DNA of 24,461 bases from Anaerorhabdus sp036636695 (lineage in GTDB: Bacteria; Bacillota_I; Bacilli_A; Erysipelotrichales; Erysipelotrichaceae): assembly GCF_036636695.1 (NCBI RefSeq), contig NZ_JAVWNW010000022.1; one strand, 5' to 3'. The notes under the pieces were generated by a model. The model was not told the DNA's origin, did no database searches, and saw nothing but the letters and a program-made list of their open reading frames with translations. The position numbers and the translations under genes were made by a program. Below, one piece after another: positions 14,661-23,067 of the stretch. Positions within the stretch are counted from its first letter, which is position 1. Every line of letters starts with the position of its first letter.

Positions 14661-15383
14661 TTATAGTTTACTAGCTGCAGCTTTATCTACAATAACGACT
14701 ACATCGTTATGGTTTTGAAGTGCGCTAGCTGGGCAAGCTTCAGAAACAGGTCCTTTAATCATACCGTAAATTGCATCTGCTTTATTTTCGCCAGTCGCAA
14801 TCAACAATACCTTTTTAGATTTCATAATTGTAGCAATACCCATTGTAATTGCTTGAGTAGGAACTTCGTCAATGTGTTCGAAAAAGCGAGCATTGTCTTG
14901 ACGAGTCTTTTCTTGTAAATCTACGATATGTGTCAAAGTATCAAATGGTGTTCCTGGTTCATTGAATCCAATGTGCCCGTTTCCACCTATCCCTAATAAT
15001 TGAATGTCGATATGATATTCTTTCATTGCTTCTTCATATTTAATACATTCTGCAGGTACATTAGCAGAATCTCCTACTGGAATATGAATATTTTCTTCTG
15101 GTATATCTAAACCATTAAAAAGATTATCATGCATAAATGTGTAATATGTTTGTTCATGCGTTTTTGGTAATCCAATATATTCATCCAAATTGAATGTTAT
15201 ACATTTTTTGTAAGATGTTCCTGTTTTATGATCAGCCATCATTTTTTTGTATAGTCCAATTGGTGTAGAACCTGTAGCTAAACCTAATACTGGTCTTTCA
15301 TTTGAATCAATTACTTCTTTCATTACTTTGAATGCTTCTCTACTTGCTTCATCGTAATTCTCAACAACAATAATTTTAAACAT
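14661..15383 (-). CDS. nagB: Glucosamine-6-phosphate deaminase
   Basis: This 240-residue enzyme converts glucosamine 6-phosphate to fructose 6-phosphate and ammonia, feeding amino sugars into glycolysis. Visible motifs are the phosphate loop GLATGSTPIGLY (34-45), FNLDEYIG (64-71, with catalytic Asp67) and GIGGNGHIGFNEPG (131-144, with His137 and Glu142). Its length is that of the shorter Gram-positive NagB form, which lacks the allosteric tail of the E. coli enzyme. It lies 41 bp after the epimerase-like gene; a TGATATAAA -10-like box in that gap could give extra initiation. AAGGAGATAATCGG precedes the ATG. nagA is not in the window. Confidence 0.95.
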   Translation of the reverse strand: MFKIIVVENYDEASREAFKVMKEVIDSNERPVLGLATGSTPIGLYKKMMADHKTGTSYKKCITFNLDEYIGLPKTHEQTYYTFMHDNLFNGLDIPEENIHIPVGDSANVPAECIKYEEAMKEYHIDIQLLGIGGNGHIGFNEPGTPFDTLTHIVDLQEKTRQDNARFFEHIDEVPTQAITMGIATIMKSKKVLLIATGENKADAIYGMIKGPVSEACPASALQNHNDVVVIVDKAAASKL

Positions 15384-15424
15384 CCGATTATCTCCTTTTA
15401 TCTTAATTATTTATATCATGTTTT

Positions 15425-16267
15425 TTAGCAAATTTCTATACCATAAGCTGTTTCATAGCTATGATTTGATTTCAAAATCATTGTTCCCTCACGCTTTTCA
15501 AATGGAACTTCGTCTTCGCAATAATCTCCATGACCATGCCAAGGTTCAATACATACATATGGAGCATTTTGTTTAGTCCAAAACGCAAGCCAGCGATATC
15601 CTACTATATCAACTTTGATTCCATGTTTTCCGTTAGTTAATGTAACACTTGATGATTTAGGATACTCAAAACAAATTGTTGGATTATCCTCATATAGTTT
15701 ATAGTCACATGGAATAATACTTTCATTATTTAATCCAAAAGGTCCAAGAATTCCTTGAAGAGTTTCTTGATTTGAAAATACTAACTTGTAATCTTCAAAC
15801 TTTTCACCATCTTCTACAGGACATTTAAAAGCTGGATGTAACCCAAAACTAAACGGCATATCAATTGAAGAGTCATTTTGAATCGTATATGTAATTTGAA
15901 TCTTCTTACCAATTAATTTATAGGCAACTATCAACTTGAAGTCAAATGGATAATAGCATTTAGTTTCTTCACTGGATTGTAACATCATTGTGATTGTATC
16001 TTCCGTTACAGATACTGTTTCAAATTCAGCCGAACGTGCTATTCCATGATTGCCCATTGCATATTCTTTTCCATTAATGATTTGTTTCTTTGATTTGGTA
16101 TTTCCAACCATTGGAAATAAAATTGGATTTCTCCCTGCCCAATAAGTGGGATCACCTTGCCAACATCTTTCAAGATTTGTTTCTTTGTCTTTAAAACTAG
16201 TAATCTCTGCCCCTTTTGTTGCTACTTCTAGAATTGCTTCCTGATTTTCGATTCTTACCATAGTCAT
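15425..16267 (-). CDS. Aldose 1-epimerase-like protein (galactose mutarotase superfamily)
   Basis: The 280-residue cytosolic beta-sandwich protein has the expected catalytic histidines NHG (His74) and LHP (His144) and a late acid in CIEPWHG (Glu241). It belongs to the LacX/YeaD-like subgroup, whose members act on sugar or sugar-phosphate anomers; the substrate is unknown. Its first 71 bases overlap the 3' end of the YgiQ gene in another frame. The N terminus (MVRIENQEAILEVATKGAE) is normal for the family, so the overlap is not caused by a wrong start here. Two ATG codons (16267 and 16261) fit the ribosome site GGAAGGGG; the choice changes two residues. Confidence 0.88.
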   Translation of the reverse strand: MTMVRIENQEAILEVATKGAEITSFKDKETNLERCWQGDPTYWAGRNPILFPMVGNTKSKKQIINGKEYAMGNHGIARSAEFETVSVTEDTITMMLQSSEETKCYYPFDFKLIVAYKLIGKKIQITYTIQNDSSIDMPFSFGLHPAFKCPVEDGEKFEDYKLVFSNQETLQGILGPFGLNNESIIPCDYKLYEDNPTICFEYPKSSSVTLTNGKHGIKVDIVGYRWLAFWTKQNAPYVCIEPWHGHGDYCEDEVPFEKREGTMILKSNHSYETAYGIEIC

Positions 16268-18071
16268 TTCCCCTTCCTTGTTGACTTGTACGTTGAATTG
16301 GTGGAATTAAGCATTTTTTACTTAACCCTACTAAATCTAAGCGATTTGCTTTTTTTAATGCTTCATATACTAAATCATAATTTTTAGGATATGAGTATTG
16401 CATTAAGGCTCTTTGTAATAGTTTATCATGTGGATCTTTTGCCACATAGACAGATTTTCCTGTCAATGGATCAATCCCTGTATAGTACATACATGTGCTT
16501 AAAGTTGATGGTGTTGGGTAGAAATCTTGTACCTGTTGTGGTGTGTGATGAATACGTTTCAAATAGCTTGCTAGTTCAATCGCATCATTTAAATCACAGC
16601 CTGGGTGACTACTCATTAAATAAGGAACTAAATATTGATTTTTTTGAGCATCAATATTAAATTGTTCGTATTTCTTTGTAAAACGATCATACAATTCAAA
16701 ATTACATTTTCCCATAATATCTAATACTTTATTTGAAACATGTTCTGGTGCAACTTTTAATTGACCACTAATATGATGTTCCACAAGTTCTTTAAAGAAA
16801 GTATCATCTTTATCATGCATTAAGTAATCATAACGAATACCTGAACGAACAAATACTTTTTTAACACCTTTAACATCGCGGCATGCGCGTAAAATATCTA
16901 AATAATCTTTATGAGTTACATTCAAGTTTGCACATGGCTCAGGATGTAGACATTCCCTGTGCTTACATGTACCTACTTTTAATTGTTTTTCACATGATGG
17001 ATGATAGAAATTTGCTGTTGGTCCACCAACATCATGGATATATCCTTTGAAATCTGGATACTCTGTAATTTTTTCAACTTCTTTAACAATTGAATCTTTT
17101 GAACGACTTTGAATAATTCGCCCTTGATGTGCTGTTAGTGCACAAAAACTACAACTTCCAAAACAACCACGATTACTTATGATACTAAATTTAACTTCTT
17201 CAATCGCTGGTATCATCTTATAACGAGGATGGTACGCGCGCATATAATTCAGATTATATGTGTCATCCATCTCTTGTGTTGTTAACGGTAAAGATGGTGG
17301 ATTTTGTACAACATAACAATTTTTATAAGGTTCAACAAGTGTAGTTGCATTGATTGCATCATGATTTTCATGTTGAATTTTAAAACTTTCAGCATATTTC
17401 TTTTTATCTTTTTTGATTTCTTCAAACGTTGGTAAAACTTCATGTTCAAATAATGAATCAATTGAATTTGTTTGATATACTGATCCTCTAATATATGTAA
17501 TATCTTTGATATTTAAACCACCATCAAGTGCCTCAGCTAACTCAACGATGCTTCTTTCTCCCATACCATATAAAACCAAATCTGCATCAGCATCTAACAA
17601 AATACTTGGACGAACTTTATCATCCCAATAATCATAATGTGCTAATCTTCTTAATGATGCTTCAATACCACCTAAAATAATGGCGCTATTAGGAAACAAT
17701 TGTCGCACTTTTTTACTATATACGATGGTTGCACGATCGGGTCTTTTCCCCATCTCTCCCATGTCCGTATAATTATCTTTATCTCTTCTTCTTTTCCCTA
17801 CTGAATAATGATTTACCATTGAGTCAATATTTCCAGAACTCACTAAAAAACCCAAACGTGGTACGCCAAATTGAAGAAATTCTTCATCTTTTTTCCAGTT
17901 TGGTTGAGATAGCATCACAACTTTATAGCCATGTGCCTCTAAGATACGTGTAATGATTGCAGCACCAAATGAAGGATGGTCAACATACGCATCCCCTGAT
18001 ATATAGATAAAATCAGGCTGCTCCCAGCCTCTATCTAACATTTCTTGTCTATTAATTGGTAAAAATTCCAT
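16197..18071 (-). CDS. YgiQ-family radical SAM protein
   Basis: The 624-residue protein has the YgiQ architecture: N-terminal YgiQ_N domain (FLPINRQEM, DRGWEQPDFIYISGDAYVDHPSFG), a B12-binding-like region with the LGGIEASLRR motif, and a radical-SAM core with CFGSCSFC (cysteines at about 303, 307 and 310) for the 4Fe-4S cluster. The C-terminal Zn-like region is followed by a basic, disordered tail of about 26 residues that overlaps the next gene. Its reaction is not known. AGGTGA lies six bases before ATG at 18071; a GTG at 18080 is in frame but part of that ribosome site. An extended -10 (TGCTATAAT, 18088-18096) lies directly upstream, so it probably starts the unit with a very short leader. 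Confidence 0.92.
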   Translation of the reverse strand: MEFLPINRQEMLDRGWEQPDFIYISGDAYVDHPSFGAAIITRILEAHGYKVVMLSQPNWKKDEEFLQFGVPRLGFLVSSGNIDSMVNHYSVGKRRRDKDNYTDMGEMGKRPDRATIVYSKKVRQLFPNSAIILGGIEASLRRLAHYDYWDDKVRPSILLDADADLVLYGMGERSIVELAEALDGGLNIKDITYIRGSVYQTNSIDSLFEHEVLPTFEEIKKDKKKYAESFKIQHENHDAINATTLVEPYKNCYVVQNPPSLPLTTQEMDDTYNLNYMRAYHPRYKMIPAIEEVKFSIISNRGCFGSCSFCALTAHQGRIIQSRSKDSIVKEVEKITEYPDFKGYIHDVGGPTANFYHPSCEKQLKVGTCKHRECLHPEPCANLNVTHKDYLDILRACRDVKGVKKVFVRSGIRYDYLMHDKDDTFFKELVEHHISGQLKVAPEHVSNKVLDIMGKCNFELYDRFTKKYEQFNIDAQKNQYLVPYLMSSHPGCDLNDAIELASYLKRIHHTPQQVQDFYPTPSTLSTCMYYTGIDPLTGKSVYVAKDPHDKLLQRALMQYSYPKNYDLVYEALKKANRLDLVGLSKKCLIPPIQRTSQQGRGNDYGKNRKSGSNSRSSNKRGRDY

Positions 18072-18104
18072 TGTTATCACCTATTTCATTATAGCAAACT
18101 TTCT

Positions 18105-19115
18105 TTAGAAAGTGACTAACTGCTTTGTAAACCGATTTAATCTTAATAGTGAACTAATTACTTGCCCTACAATAAACACAAAGACTGGAACCCATAATAA
18201 GAAACCCTTTGCTTGATAATCAAATGTTAACTTTAATAACCCTAATAAGTATAAATGCATCGCATATACACCAAATGTATTAACACTAATATACTCTACT
18301 ACTTTAATAACTTTACGATTACGAAGTTCTAGACGATTAATGAATGTAAATAATGTAACATTCCAAGCCATGACAAAGAAGTTATCATAGAAAAATTCTG
18401 CATAAGTTGTACCATAATAATGTGATCCCATATAAATTTGATAAATAATAATAACAACGCTTAATATGATAAGTATAATTAAATGTTTCCATGGTTTAAT
18501 TTCATTTTTAATCATTTCTTTCAACTCGGGTTTACCTAAAAATCCACCCAATAAAAAGTATGCAAGATGATTCCAAAGTCTAAATGTTTGTGGAACATAA
18601 GACTGTATCAATGGTTTATCTAATGCGACAAATAATACATTCGCAATATCTACACCAAAACATACAACAAAACACGCAATTGTTAAAATAAGTGCCCATT
18701 TTGGATTTTTAAAAATCTTATGAATTAATGGTAAAAATAAATGTAGAATTATCAATGCTCCAATAAACCAAAATTGCCACATTGGTCCTTTTTGCACTAA
18801 TCCTTGAGCCGTACTCTCAATTGGATTTATCCAAATTTTGTCACTCAAATAATATAAGCAACTAAAAATTGCACACCATGAAAATACGATACCCAACATT
18901 TTTAACGATTTGATTGATTGTCTTTTAAGTGTAATCTTATCCTTATTTAATAATAAATATCCATTTGTCATGAATAGTAAAGGTATAGCACAACCACTTA
19001 AATAATACACAACTTGATCAAGAAGTGTGTTAGGAATATCTATAATATGTAAGCAAATAACCGCAAAAGAAGCGAGTATTTTAATTAAATCTATGCTTAT
19101 TTCTCTTTTATGCAT
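18105..19115 (-). CDS. Membrane acyltransferase, acyltransferase-3 family
   Basis: The 336-residue integral membrane protein has about ten helices. The first has the family pattern DLIKILASFAVICLH (Asp9, His23), and FMTNGYLLL follows. Members transfer acetyl or other acyl groups to cell-wall sugars, teichoic acids or polysaccharides; the acceptor is unknown here. An ATG at 19127 is in frame, but the ribosome site AGGATGAGG fits ATG at 19115. A weak promoter (TTGTAA 19168-19173, 17 bases, TATCCT 19145-19150) lies upstream. A 6-bp hairpin (18098-18113) spans the stop codon but has a poor U tract. It is divergent from the surface-protein pair that follows, which hints at a common envelope role but does not prove it. 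Confidence 0.85.
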   Translation of the reverse strand: MHKREISIDLIKILASFAVICLHIIDIPNTLLDQVVYYLSGCAIPLLFMTNGYLLLNKDKITLKRQSIKSLKMLGIVFSWCAIFSCLYYLSDKIWINPIESTAQGLVQKGPMWQFWFIGALIILHLFLPLIHKIFKNPKWALILTIACFVVCFGVDIANVLFVALDKPLIQSYVPQTFRLWNHLAYFLLGGFLGKPELKEMIKNEIKPWKHLIILIILSVVIIIYQIYMGSHYYGTTYAEFFYDNFFVMAWNVTLFTFINRLELRNRKVIKVVEYISVNTFGVYAMHLYLLGLLKLTFDYQAKGFLLWVPVFVFIVGQVISSLLRLNRFTKQLVTF

Positions 19116-19211
19116 TTTTATCCTCATCCTTCAATTACTTATTTAGGATAAACTGTTTCCCTTTCTTTTACAAGTTTTTTGAAAATATCACAAAATTCAC
19201 CCAAAATTGTA

Positions 19212-19220
19212 TGTTATAAT
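19212..19220 (+). promoter_or_regulatory. Extended -10 promoter of the phosphodiester glycosidase-like gene
   Basis: TGTTATAAT is a TG-n-TATAAT extended -10 box, 48 bases before the start codon. No good -35 box is seen, which is common for extended -10 promoters. Confidence 0.55.
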
Positions 19221-19268
19221 AAAAAAGCTAAATTTTATTTAGTTTTTTATTGCGGAAAGGAAGGTTAT

Positions 19269-20264
19269 ATGGCACGAAGAATAAAAGCAAGTATCAAAGT
19301 TAAAACAAAGCAAACAATCCTTATTGTCATTACTATTGTGTTATCTATATTAATAACAAGCTATATAGCCGCGTTAATAGTATTAAGAGGTCCTTCTCCA
19401 ACATTAAGTAACTTAATTACAAGTACAATGATGGAAACTCGACGTGGAAAAGCATTAGCTCATTTATTTTTTACAAGTGAAGAAATAGATTTAATTTTAC
19501 AAAAAAATTCACTTGTTAAAACAGATCAAATCACAAATTATACGGAAGATGAATTCATCATTCCAGAGAATGAAAAAGATAATATTGAAATTATACCTAT
19601 CAGTGGTCCTACTTATAAAGGAACATTGATGATTGTAAGAGATCCATCACGCATTGATCTTGGTGTTAACTTACTTATGGATACTGATAAACAACAGGGA
19701 TTCCTTGTTGAAGAATTTGTAAAAAGTGAAAATGCTATTGCCGGAATTAATGCAGGTGGATTTGATGATCCAGGCGGAAAAGGTGATGGAAGTATTCCTT
19801 ATGGTATTGTAATTAAAGATGGTGAATTAATCAGTGGAAAATTAACAGATTACAATTCAATTATTGGATTTAATGATAAAGATCGACTTGTTGTTGGAAA
19901 TATGACAGCTGAACAGGCATTATCTTATAATATTGAAAATGCAGTAACATTTGGACCTATCTTAATTGTTAACTATGAACCAGTAGCTATTACTGGAACA
20001 GGTGGTGGTTTGAATCCGCGAACAATTATAGGTCAAAGAGAAGATGGTGCTGTATTATTACTCGCTATCGATGGTAGACAAACAACTTCACTTGGAGCCT
20101 CTTATAGTGATTGTATTGAAATTATGATGAAGTATGGAGCAATGAATGCTGCAAACTTAGATGGTGGTTCAAGTACAGTAATGGTTTATGACGGAGAAAT
20201 CATTAACAATGTAGTATCAATGAATGGAGATCGTCGCGTACCAACGGCGTGGATTGTGAAATAG
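19269..20264 (+). CDS. Membrane-anchored phosphodiester glycosidase-family (NAGPA-like) protein
   Basis: The 331-residue protein has a basic N terminus, one membrane helix (about 17-39) and an outside domain of the phosphodiester glycosidase family (about 120-330). Motifs are GINAGGF (159-165), NPRT (249-252), AIDGR (266-270) and NLDGGSS (296-302), all typical of the NAGPA fold. Bacterial members occur in surface polysaccharide settings; the substrate is not known. A longer frame opens at 19179, but AAAGGAAGG precedes ATG at 19269, and the added residues would spoil the signal anchor. The next gene starts two bases after its stop codon, so the two form one operon. Confidence 0.85.
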   Translation: MARRIKASIKVKTKQTILIVITIVLSILITSYIAALIVLRGPSPTLSNLITSTMMETRRGKALAHLFFTSEEIDLILQKNSLVKTDQITNYTEDEFIIPENEKDNIEIIPISGPTYKGTLMIVRDPSRIDLGVNLLMDTDKQQGFLVEEFVKSENAIAGINAGGFDDPGGKGDGSIPYGIVIKDGELISGKLTDYNSIIGFNDKDRLVVGNMTAEQALSYNIENAVTFGPILIVNYEPVAITGTGGGLNPRTIIGQREDGAVLLLAIDGRQTTSLGASYSDCIEIMMKYGAMNAANLDGGSSTVMVYDGEIINNVVSMNGDRRVPTAWIVK

Positions 20265-20265
20265 T

Positions 20266-21327
20266 ATGAAGATAAAACACGGAAAAGTTCATAGTGCATT
20301 TTATACTCAGATGGTCCGTCTATTCTTAGTCTTAGTCGCAATCGGTTCATTTTGTTTAGGACTCCTTTGGATTGGACTCAGTTTCTATGAGAGTGTTACA
20401 CCTAATGGAGCACTAAATCATTATGTTCAATTAGTTAAAAATGGTGATTTTGAAGAAATTTATGATGAATCTAAAAAGGTATATTCTCAATTTAATACAA
20501 AAGATGAATACATTGCATATTTAGAAGAGTTTTATAGTAATGTTGATTTATCTAAAGCTGCTTTCACCAAAACATCTTATGATGGTGGTGATTACCAGTA
20601 TTATGATATGACTGTTGATGGCCAAACAATTACTACTTTAGAGCTTAAAAAAGATCCTAATAAAAATAAATGGAACGTTCGTACATTAACTGAAGCTAGA
20701 AGTTTTAGAATTGATACACAACTTGATGATCTTGAAATGACTATTAATGATACTCCGATTGAAAAGGATCGAATCAAGAGAACTGAAATTCCTGCAACAG
20801 CGTATGGAAATCTAAATAATCAAGAATTAGCTCCAATTGTTAATCAATATTATTTAGATAATATGATTGAAGTTCCAACAATTGAAGTTTCTAACCCTAA
20901 CTATATTATCGTTAAAGATGCATTGATAGATCATTTTTATGCAGGTACCAAACCATCAAATGAAGAGATGGAAGAATATACTGCATTAATTGAAAAGGTT
21001 GCGCGGACCTACTGCATGTACATTACAGAGGATGAAACATTCGCAAATCTAAGAAAACTTCTTTATACAAAAACCAGTTTCTATGATGCAATTCGTTCTT
21101 TCAACAATGGTTTCTTCTCTTCACATGACAGAATTGAATTCAGTGATATGAATGTATTTGATGTTGTTGAAATTGGTGAAGATGCTTTGATTGGTTCTGT
21201 TTCGTTCGATTATGTTGTCTATATTGGAGAACGTTCTCAAACTTATTCTAATACATATCAACTTACTTTCTTAAAAGTAGATGGAAAGTGGTTACTTACA
21301 AATTTGGTTATAGATGATACTCATTAA
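20266..21327 (+). CDS. Unrecognised membrane-anchored extracytoplasmic protein
   Basis: I do not recognise this 353-residue protein as a named family. It has a short cytoplasmic N terminus, one membrane helix (about 17-41) and an outside part that looks like two alpha+beta units: residues about 44-150 (NHYVQLVKNGDFEEIYDES..., then strands) and 190-350 (YIIVKDALIDHFYAG..., ending KVDGKWLLTNLVIDD). Both have the helix-then-sheet pattern of NTF2-like or SnoaL-like domains, and the phrase on GKWLLTNL is common there. The gene has no clear ribosome site and starts two bases after the upstream stop, so it should be coupled to the phosphodiester glycosidase-like protein and may work with it. A good terminator follows. 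Confidence 0.75.
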   Translation: MKIKHGKVHSAFYTQMVRLFLVLVAIGSFCLGLLWIGLSFYESVTPNGALNHYVQLVKNGDFEEIYDESKKVYSQFNTKDEYIAYLEEFYSNVDLSKAAFTKTSYDGGDYQYYDMTVDGQTITTLELKKDPNKNKWNVRTLTEARSFRIDTQLDDLEMTINDTPIEKDRIKRTEIPATAYGNLNNQELAPIVNQYYLDNMIEVPTIEVSNPNYIIVKDALIDHFYAGTKPSNEEMEEYTALIEKVARTYCMYITEDETFANLRKLLYTKTSFYDAIRSFNNGFFSSHDRIEFSDMNVFDVVEIGEDALIGSVSFDYVVYIGERSQTYSNTYQLTFLKVDGKWLLTNLVIDDTH

Positions 21328-21334
21328 TCCACGT

Positions 21335-21362
21335 AAAAACACTGATTGCTCAGTGTTTTTTT
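21335..21362. terminator. Bidirectional terminator between the surface-protein pair and cysK
   Basis: A perfect 10-bp stem AAAACACTGA / TCAGTGTTTT with loop TTGC has a U run on the plus side (TTTTTTT) and on the minus side (five U). It serves both convergent genes. Confidence 0.85.
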
Positions 21363-21365
21363 AGT

Positions 21366-22286
21366 TTAATCAAATAGTTCAGTAGAAAGATATCTTTCTC
21401 CTGTATCAGGTAATAATACAACAATATTCTTTCCTGCATATTCATCCTTTTTTGCTAAGTCGATTGCAATTTTTAGTGCTGCGCCGCTTGAAATTCCAAC
21501 AAGCAACCCTTCATTCTTACAAATCATTTTTGCTGTATCTATTGCATCATCTGATTTAACTGTTAGCACTTCATCCACAACATTTGGATTATAGTTCATT
21601 GGAACAAATCCAGCACCAATTCCTTGAATTTTGTGAGGACCTTTTCTACCTTCAGTAATAAATGGTGATTCAGCTGGTTCTACACCTATTACTTTTATAT
21701 TATGATTAGCATTTTTAAGAACTTTACCAACTCCACTAATTGTTCCACCAGTACCAATACCTGCAACAAAACAATGGATACTTCTCAAATCATTTAATAT
21801 CTCAATTCCTGTTTTTTCTAAATGTGTTATTGGATTGTTTGGATTTTCAAACTGTGAAAGAATATATGAATTGGGAATTTGTTCTTTCAATTCATTCGCT
21901 TTCATGATTGCACCATTCATACCTAGTGCACCTTCCGTTAGAATCAATTGAGCACCATAATGTTCAATAAGCTTTCTTCGTTCAATACTCATTGTTTCCG
22001 GCATAATCAAAATACATTTCATTCCTAATGCTGCAGCAACCATCGCCATACCAATACCCGTGTTCCCACTTGTTGGTTCAATCAAAGTAGCGTCCTTTGT
22101 GATATCGCCTTCCTCAATAGCCTTTTCTACCATATTAAGAGCAATTCGGTCTTTAATGCTTCCTCCTGGATTAAAAAATTCAACTTTAGCATATAAATTC
22201 GCTTTTAATCCTAGTTCTTCTTTTAAACGATTTAATTTTATCAATGGTGTATTACCCACAGTTTCTAATATGTTATTTACAATCAT
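21366..22286 (-). CDS. cysK: Cysteine synthase (O-acetylserine sulfhydrylase)
   Basis: This 306-residue PLP enzyme makes cysteine from O-acetylserine and sulfide. The PLP lysine is Lys45 in PGGSIKDR, TSGNTG (72-77) is the substrate loop, GTGGTISG (about 177-184) is the phosphate loop, and GISSGAA lies near the end. Length and motifs fit CysK rather than cystathionine beta-synthase. It is transcribed away from cysE. A TGATATAAT extended -10 box lies at 22308-22316 and GAGGT precedes the ATG. I see no T-box or SAM riboswitch in the 245-bp gap, so any sulfur control should be by a protein. Confidence 0.96.
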   Translation of the reverse strand: MIVNNILETVGNTPLIKLNRLKEELGLKANLYAKVEFFNPGGSIKDRIALNMVEKAIEEGDITKDATLIEPTSGNTGIGMAMVAAALGMKCILIMPETMSIERRKLIEHYGAQLILTEGALGMNGAIMKANELKEQIPNSYILSQFENPNNPITHLEKTGIEILNDLRSIHCFVAGIGTGGTISGVGKVLKNANHNIKVIGVEPAESPFITEGRKGPHKIQGIGAGFVPMNYNPNVVDEVLTVKSDDAIDTAKMICKNEGLLVGISSGAALKIAIDLAKKDEYAGKNIVVLLPDTGERYLSTELFD

Positions 22287-22307
22287 AAGATACCTCTTTT
22301 CGAATTC

Positions 22308-22316
22308 ATTATATCA
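22308..22316 (-). promoter_or_regulatory. Extended -10 promoter of cysK
   Basis: Minus strand TGATATAAT, about 22 bases before the cysK start. A TTGACA at 22345-22350 is too far (31 bases) to be its -35 box. Confidence 0.5.
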
Positions 22317-22480
22317 CCAAGAAAAATGATTTAAAACTAAATACTGTCAAGAATTATTGGATATTCCTGTACTGCGTATCTTTCCTACATAAACCATGAA
22401 GATTAGCCCTCTATTCTAATCAATATAGGCTATATTATAAATAAAAAATTACTTTTCTTAAAGTCATATAAATATAGTAG

Positions 22481-22509
22481 TTGAAATAAATTCTTATCTC
22501 CTTTATGAT
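22481..22509 (+). promoter_or_regulatory. Promoter of cysE
   Basis: TTGAAA (22481-22486), 17 bases, TATGAT (22504-22509). The transcript would begin only a few bases before the ribosome site, giving a leader of about 16 bases. Confidence 0.5.
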
Positions 22510-22531
22510 ATATTCTCAAGGAGATAACTAT

Positions 22532-23047
22532 ATGTTCGATGATTTAAAGAAACAAATTCATCATATAAAAGAAAGCGATCCCGCAGCACGAAACACTTTT
22601 GAAATAGTTTTACTATATCCTAGTATTCATGTTCTTTTATGGCATCGTCTAGCACATTTGTTATATAAAATTAAATTGCGTTTTCTAGCCCGTATGATTT
22701 CACAATTAGCTCGATTTCTAACAGGAATCGAAATTCATCCTGGTGCGACAATTGGTAAAGGATTATTTATTGATCATGGTATGGGAGTTGTTATTGGGGA
22801 AACAACCGTTATTAAAGACTATGTAAAGTTATTTCATGGAGTAACTTTAGGCGGTACTGGGACAAGCCATGGAAAACGTCATCCAACACTTGAAAATCAT
22901 GTCGTTATTGGCGCAGGTGCAAAAATACTCGGTGATATCATTATCGGTGAAAATTCAAAAATTGGTGCTAATGCTGTTGTATTAAAAGATGTTCCACCAA
23001 ATTCTACTGCGGTTGGGATTCCCGCAAAAATAGTAAAAGAAAAATAA
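22532..23047 (+). CDS. cysE: Serine O-acetyltransferase
   Basis: This 171-residue enzyme makes O-acetylserine, the substrate of CysK, from serine and acetyl-CoA. It has a short N-terminal helical part and a left-handed beta helix of hexapeptide repeats. Catalytic residues are seen in FIDHGMG (Asp81, His82) and KRHP (His117), next to the GVTLGGTG acetyl-CoA loop. It belongs to the short form common in Bacillota. ATG at 22505 is in frame, but AAGGAGAT six bases before 22532 sets the start there. The divergent cysK/cysE pair suggests joint control from the shared intergenic region. Confidence 0.95.
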   Translation: MFDDLKKQIHHIKESDPAARNTFEIVLLYPSIHVLLWHRLAHLLYKIKLRFLARMISQLARFLTGIEIHPGATIGKGLFIDHGMGVVIGETTVIKDYVKLFHGVTLGGTGTSHGKRHPTLENHVVIGAGAKILGDIIIGENSKIGANAVVLKDVPPNSTAVGIPAKIVKEK

Positions 23048-23067
23048 AGTCGAGACTTTATTTTTTT
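23045..23067. terminator. Terminator between cysE and the lipoprotein gene
   Basis: TAAAGTC / GACTTTA around a 2-base centre (effectively a 6-bp stem with a 4-base loop) starts in the cysE stop codon and runs into TTTTTTT. The reverse direction also has a U-rich tail. The right part overlaps the last codons of the convergent lipoprotein gene. Confidence 0.7.

Noticed and set aside
16391..16660. Plus-strand open frame of 89 codons inside the YgiQ gene
   Set aside because: It is antisense to conserved YgiQ sequence, without a ribosome site or domain.
19179..19268. Longer N terminus for the phosphodiester glycosidase-like protein
   Set aside because: The region holds the extended -10 box and the ribosome site, so it is untranslated.
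22345..22350. TTGACA as the -35 box of cysK
   Set aside because: It is 31 bases from the TATAAT, too far for a sigma-A promoter.
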